Part shown: in pieces, positions 61,737 to 64,000 of the stretch | How the letters are laid out: the number at the start of each line of letters is the position of its first letter | Numbering within the stretch: the stretch's first letter is position 1 | NCBI GenBank assembly: GCA_017551865.1 | Contig: JAFZKB010000014.1 | Location: forward strand, 91,787 to 155,786 | Source of the DNA: Clostridiales bacterium | Lineage (GTDB): Bacteria > Bacillota > Clostridia > Saccharofermentanales > Saccharofermentanaceae | DNA length: 64,000 nucleotides | Direction: 5' to 3' | The notes under the pieces: model-generated | Databases searched by the model: none | What the model saw: the letters and a program-made list of their open reading frames with translations, nothing else | Told to the model about the DNA's origin: nothing | Translations under genes and position numbers: made by a program

Positions 61737-62474
61737 ATGATTTGTCCTGTTTGTAAAGCAGATGTACCGGATGGCAACAAATTCTGCCCGACTTGTGGTG
61801 CTTCCATGGCGGCTGCGGAAGCTGTTTCTGAAACTGTTTCCGAAGTGTCCGATAAGGTAGAGGAAGCTGCGGCTCCTGTGGAAGAAGCGGTTTCTGAAGT
61901 TTCTGAGACGATCTCTTCCGAGATCCCGAATGCTACATTTGATCCGGGTGCCCCGATAGCGGTTCCGAAGAAGAAAGAAGAAGCTCCCCTCGATATTCCT
62001 TCCGTAGAAGCTCCTGTTGCTCCTGCACCGATCCCGGCTCCGATCGCTGAGCCGATCCCGGAATCTGTAGCAGCTCCGATCCCGGCACCGGTCGCTCCGC
62101 CGATCAGCCTGACTCCGGAGACAGTTCCGAGCGCCAAATCTTCCTTCTCTGCTCCGGCGGCAGCTCCGACGGCCATCGACGAGAGAAACGAGTCAAAAGC
62201 GATGTCGACAGGTACGGCTTTCTGGCTTATGCTCCTGTTCAGTATCCCGGTCGTCGGTCTGATCAGCTCGATCATCCTTTCGTTTGCCGGTAAGAAGTGC
62301 AAGAGCAGAAAGAACTTCGCAAGAGCTGTATTGATCTGGCAGATCATCGCAATCATTGCAGCACTCGCACTCGTGATCGTGACCTACTTCCTGGCACAGG
62401 ATGTATTTGAAGCGGCGATGAGCGGAGATCTCACCGAATTCACAGAAGCTCTGCAGGATCTGTTCGGCATCTGA
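61737..62474 (+). CDS. Zinc-ribbon membrane protein with Ala/Pro-rich linker
   Basis: A 245-residue protein. The N-terminal zinc ribbon has CPVC and CPTC. A long Val/Ser/Glu then Pro/Ala-rich, probably disordered linker follows (about residues 27-150, with repeated PAPI and PAPV units). Two membrane spans lie at about 162-183 and 200-222, and the tail is acidic. The ribbon faces the cytoplasm if the tail and linker do. Function unknown; this architecture is common in clostridial 'zinc-ribbon domain-containing proteins'. Confidence 0.8.
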   Translation: MICPVCKADVPDGNKFCPTCGASMAAAEAVSETVSEVSDKVEEAAAPVEEAVSEVSETISSEIPNATFDPGAPIAVPKKKEEAPLDIPSVEAPVAPAPIPAPIAEPIPESVAAPIPAPVAPPISLTPETVPSAKSSFSAPAAAPTAIDERNESKAMSTGTAFWLMLLFSIPVVGLISSIILSFAGKKCKSRKNFARAVLIWQIIAIIAALALVIVTYFLAQDVFEAAMSGDLTEFTEALQDLFGI

Positions 62475-62564
62475 TCTGATTCTACTCACCATATTCGTGT
62501 AAGTTAAAATGCACGCAATTGCTATATGGCTGTTTAGAAGTTGTAACATTGTTTATCTAAAATG

Positions 62565-62609
62565 ATAGCTGTGGATATTTCTATAGGAGATATCTGCAGC
62601 TATTCTTTT
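62565..62609 (+). terminator. Terminator before the DUF4004 gene
   Basis: ATAGCTG...CAGCTAT with an inner GATAT/ATATC pairing, then TCTTTT. It stands 18 bases before the next start codon and may end the zinc-ribbon transcript or attenuate the DUF4004 gene. Confidence 0.55.
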
Positions 62610-62626
62610 GTGAGGGGTGAAACGCA

Positions 62627-63259
62627 ATGTTTGAAAATGAAGAATTGATCTCCAAGAAACAGCTTCTTCGTGTCGCGCGTATCTCGTATGGAACTTTATA
62701 TCGCTGGAAAAGAATGAATCTGATCCCGGAAAGCTGGTTTATCCACAAAGCCACCAGAACCGGACAGGAGACATTTCTCCCCAGAGACCGTGTCCTCGCC
62801 CGTATAGAGCGGATCCAGGATCTCAAAGGAGAACTCACAGTAGAACAGCTTCAGGAGATCTTCTCGCCGAATGTGAAGAGCTTCCTGATCCCCGTGGAGG
62901 ATTTCGTTAAACTGAATCTTGTGTCCAAGATCGCTATGACGGTTTTCACTTCCTGTTTCCCGGATAAGAAGAATATGAAATTCGACGATGTTTTCGGTGT
63001 GTATGTCATCGATCACCTGATGCGTCTTTCCGGTATCTATCTGGAAGATGCCAAACAGGTCCTTCGTATGTTAAGTAAATATCTGGCAACTCAGCCCAGT
63101 AAGGAATACCAGCTCCTTCTGCTGAGAAAACTCGGCGTCCCGATGACGCTCCTCGTAAAAGAAGATGAAGATATCCTCCTGGAGGATAATACGGAAGTAG
63201 TCGCCTGCGCGAATCTTTCCGATTTTGAAGAGGCACTTAAAGGACAGTTGATCGCATAA
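62627..63259 (+). CDS. DUF4004 family protein (YhbD-like, MerR-type helix)
   Basis: A 210-residue protein. The N-terminus 'ISKKQLLRVARISYGTLYRWKRMNLIPESWFIHK..TRTGQETFLPRDRVLARIERIQ' is the YhbD/DUF4004 pattern, which resembles a MerR-type winged helix. The C-terminal half is helical and unlike classical MerR ligand domains. A DNA-binding role is likely but unproven. The ArsR gene follows 9 bases later. Confidence 0.86.
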   Translation: MFENEELISKKQLLRVARISYGTLYRWKRMNLIPESWFIHKATRTGQETFLPRDRVLARIERIQDLKGELTVEQLQEIFSPNVKSFLIPVEDFVKLNLVSKIAMTVFTSCFPDKKNMKFDDVFGVYVIDHLMRLSGIYLEDAKQVLRMLSKYLATQPSKEYQLLLLRKLGVPMTLLVKEDEDILLEDNTEVVACANLSDFEEALKGQLIA

Positions 63260-63268
63260 CGGGAGGTA

Positions 63269-63628
63269 ATGCCCTTGGAAAGCACGACGACACGTTTTGA
63301 AGTACTCGGTGACCCGACACGCCGGAAGATCCTTTCGGTCCTTTCTCTGAACCGGAGCATGCGTGCCAAAGATATCCTCGAAAACCTGGATATCTCTCAG
63401 CCAACGCTTTCTCACCACATGCGTCTCCTTTGTTCCGAGAAGATCCTCGACAGCAGGAAAGTCGGTCGGGAGGTCTTCTATTCTGTAAATGAGGAAACGA
63501 TCCTTCAGATGATCGATGAACTCCGAACTTTCCTTTCTTCCAAGCCGGAAAAAGAGAAAAAGGAAGAGAAGAAAGACAAGAAGGACAAGAAAAAGAAGAA
63601 GAAGGATAAGAAAGACAAGAATAAGTAG
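63269..63628 (+). CDS. ArsR-type winged-helix regulator with polylysine tail
   Basis: A 119-residue protein. Residues 8-88 are an ArsR/SmtB winged helix: 'FEVLGDPTRRKILSVLSLN' and 'DISQPTLSHHMRLLCSEKILDSRKVGREVFYSV'. There are no metal-binding Cys pairs. The last 26 residues are almost only Lys, Asp and Glu. The start may be ATG 63269 or TTG 63275; GGGAGG is better spaced for the TTG. It is probably cotranscribed with the DUF4004 gene. Inducer unknown. Confidence 0.87.
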   Translation: MPLESTTTRFEVLGDPTRRKILSVLSLNRSMRAKDILENLDISQPTLSHHMRLLCSEKILDSRKVGREVFYSVNEETILQMIDELRTFLSSKPEKEKKEEKKDKKDKKKKKKDKKDKNK

Positions 63629-63657
63629 TTCACAACATATCCTTGAAGGGGTATATT
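63629..63657 (+). promoter_or_regulatory. Promoter of mscL
   Basis: TTCACA at 63629-63634, a 17-base spacer, and TATATT at 63652-63657. The -35 begins directly after the ArsR stop. Confidence 0.65.
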
Positions 63658-63687
63658 GAATATATCAAGCTAATGGAGGTTGTTTTT

Positions 63688-64000
63688 ATGTGGAAAGATT
63701 TTAAAGCTTTTCTTATGAGAGGAAATGTTATCGATCTGGCAACCGCAGTAGTTATCGGTGCTGCTTTCGGAAAGATCGTAACCGCACTTGTCGATCACAT
63801 CATTATGCCATGCATTGGTATGCTGACCGCAGGTGTTGATTTTGCGAACATGAAGTATGTTCTTCAGGAAGCAGAGATCAATGCTATGGGTGAAGTCGTC
63901 AAAGAAGAAGTGGCGATCGGATACGGTGTTCTTATCAACACGATCCTTGAATTCCTTATCATTGCAGTTGTTATCTTCCTCGTGATCCACGCTATGAACA
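63688..64000 (+). CDS. mscL: Large-conductance mechanosensitive channel MscL (3' end outside window)
   Basis: The first 104 residues are present. The first span region 'FLMRGNVIDLATAVVIGAAFGKIVTALVDHIIMPCIG' is the MscL pore-lining helix, and the second span starts at 'YGVLINTILEFLIIAVVIFLVI'. It is a pentameric tension-gated channel that releases solutes on hypo-osmotic shock. GGAGG precedes the ATG. The gene is cut by the window end, not broken. Confidence 0.95.
   Translation, partial: MWKDFKAFLMRGNVIDLATAVVIGAAFGKIVTALVDHIIMPCIGMLTAGVDFANMKYVLQEAEINAMGEVVKEEVAIGYGVLINTILEFLIIAVVIFLVIHAMN

Overview
The window looks like chromosomal DNA of a Gram-positive anaerobe of the class Clostridia (Bacillota). 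The case rests on strong AGGAGG-type ribosome binding sites, Firmicutes gene sets (ireB-ruvX-DUF1292, secG-rnr, rpmF, der, a DUF4004 gene, azlCD), a Spo0A-type DNA-binding domain, an HPr-like protein, lipoproteins with lipoboxes, and consensus TTGACA/TATAAT promoters. Base composition is mid-range and even throughout. Genus cannot be fixed from the sequence. I see no insertion sequence, prophage, integrase or CRISPR array, so this is mostly core genome with a few accessory genes.

Layout. 1-5.5 kb (mostly minus strand): a GNAT remnant, an AraC regulator, and an rluA-type pseudouridine synthase, cyclophilin and FeoA-FeoB fusion run. 5.6-13.5 kb (plus): DUF1934, rpmF, der, typA, mltG, a U32 (TrhP-like) protein and a short GH32 enzyme. 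13.6-18.8 kb: YccF, a coupled prepilin-peptidase/CPBP-protease pair, and a glycogen phosphorylase with a histone-like lysine/alanine tail followed by a 130-nt palindrome. 18.9-25.9 kb: lipoprotein, metallophosphoesterase, YdbC, ligA, 5-formyl-THF cyclo-ligase, a Spo0A_C-domain protein and HU. 26-33.5 kb: MFS transporter, DUF1858, a large secreted repeat protein and a 7TM two-component system. 33.6-39.8 kb: a LexA-controlled Y-family polymerase, a radical SAM gene, an ABC-2 export operon and a large structured RNA gene. 39.8-48.8 kb: hpt with a kinase/nuclease-like fusion, a serine hydrolase, ybaK, an ABC exporter, galM, azlCD and a thioesterase. 48.8-56 kb: three tRNAs, a Ca2+-ATPase, secG-rnr, an HPr-like gene and mtaB. 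56-64 kb: ireB-ruvX-DUF1292 x2, a CPBP protease, a propeller/CBM/glycosidase-like surface protein, a zinc-ribbon membrane protein, DUF4004, ArsR and mscL (cut by the window end).

The strongest candidate for something undescribed is the RNA gene at about 39222-39835. It has its own consensus promoter, a 9-bp helix pairing its two ends across about 550 nt, many internal hairpins, no reading frame and a strong intrinsic terminator. It resembles the giant ornate RNA classes (OLE, ROOL) in size and layout, but I cannot assign it to either. Next in interest are the lysine/alanine-rich tail on glycogen phosphorylase, the fusion of a cytidylate-kinase-like domain to a PD-(D/E)XK-like domain beside an hpt gene whose catalytic-loop aspartate has become arginine, and the Spo0A_C protein without a normal receiver.
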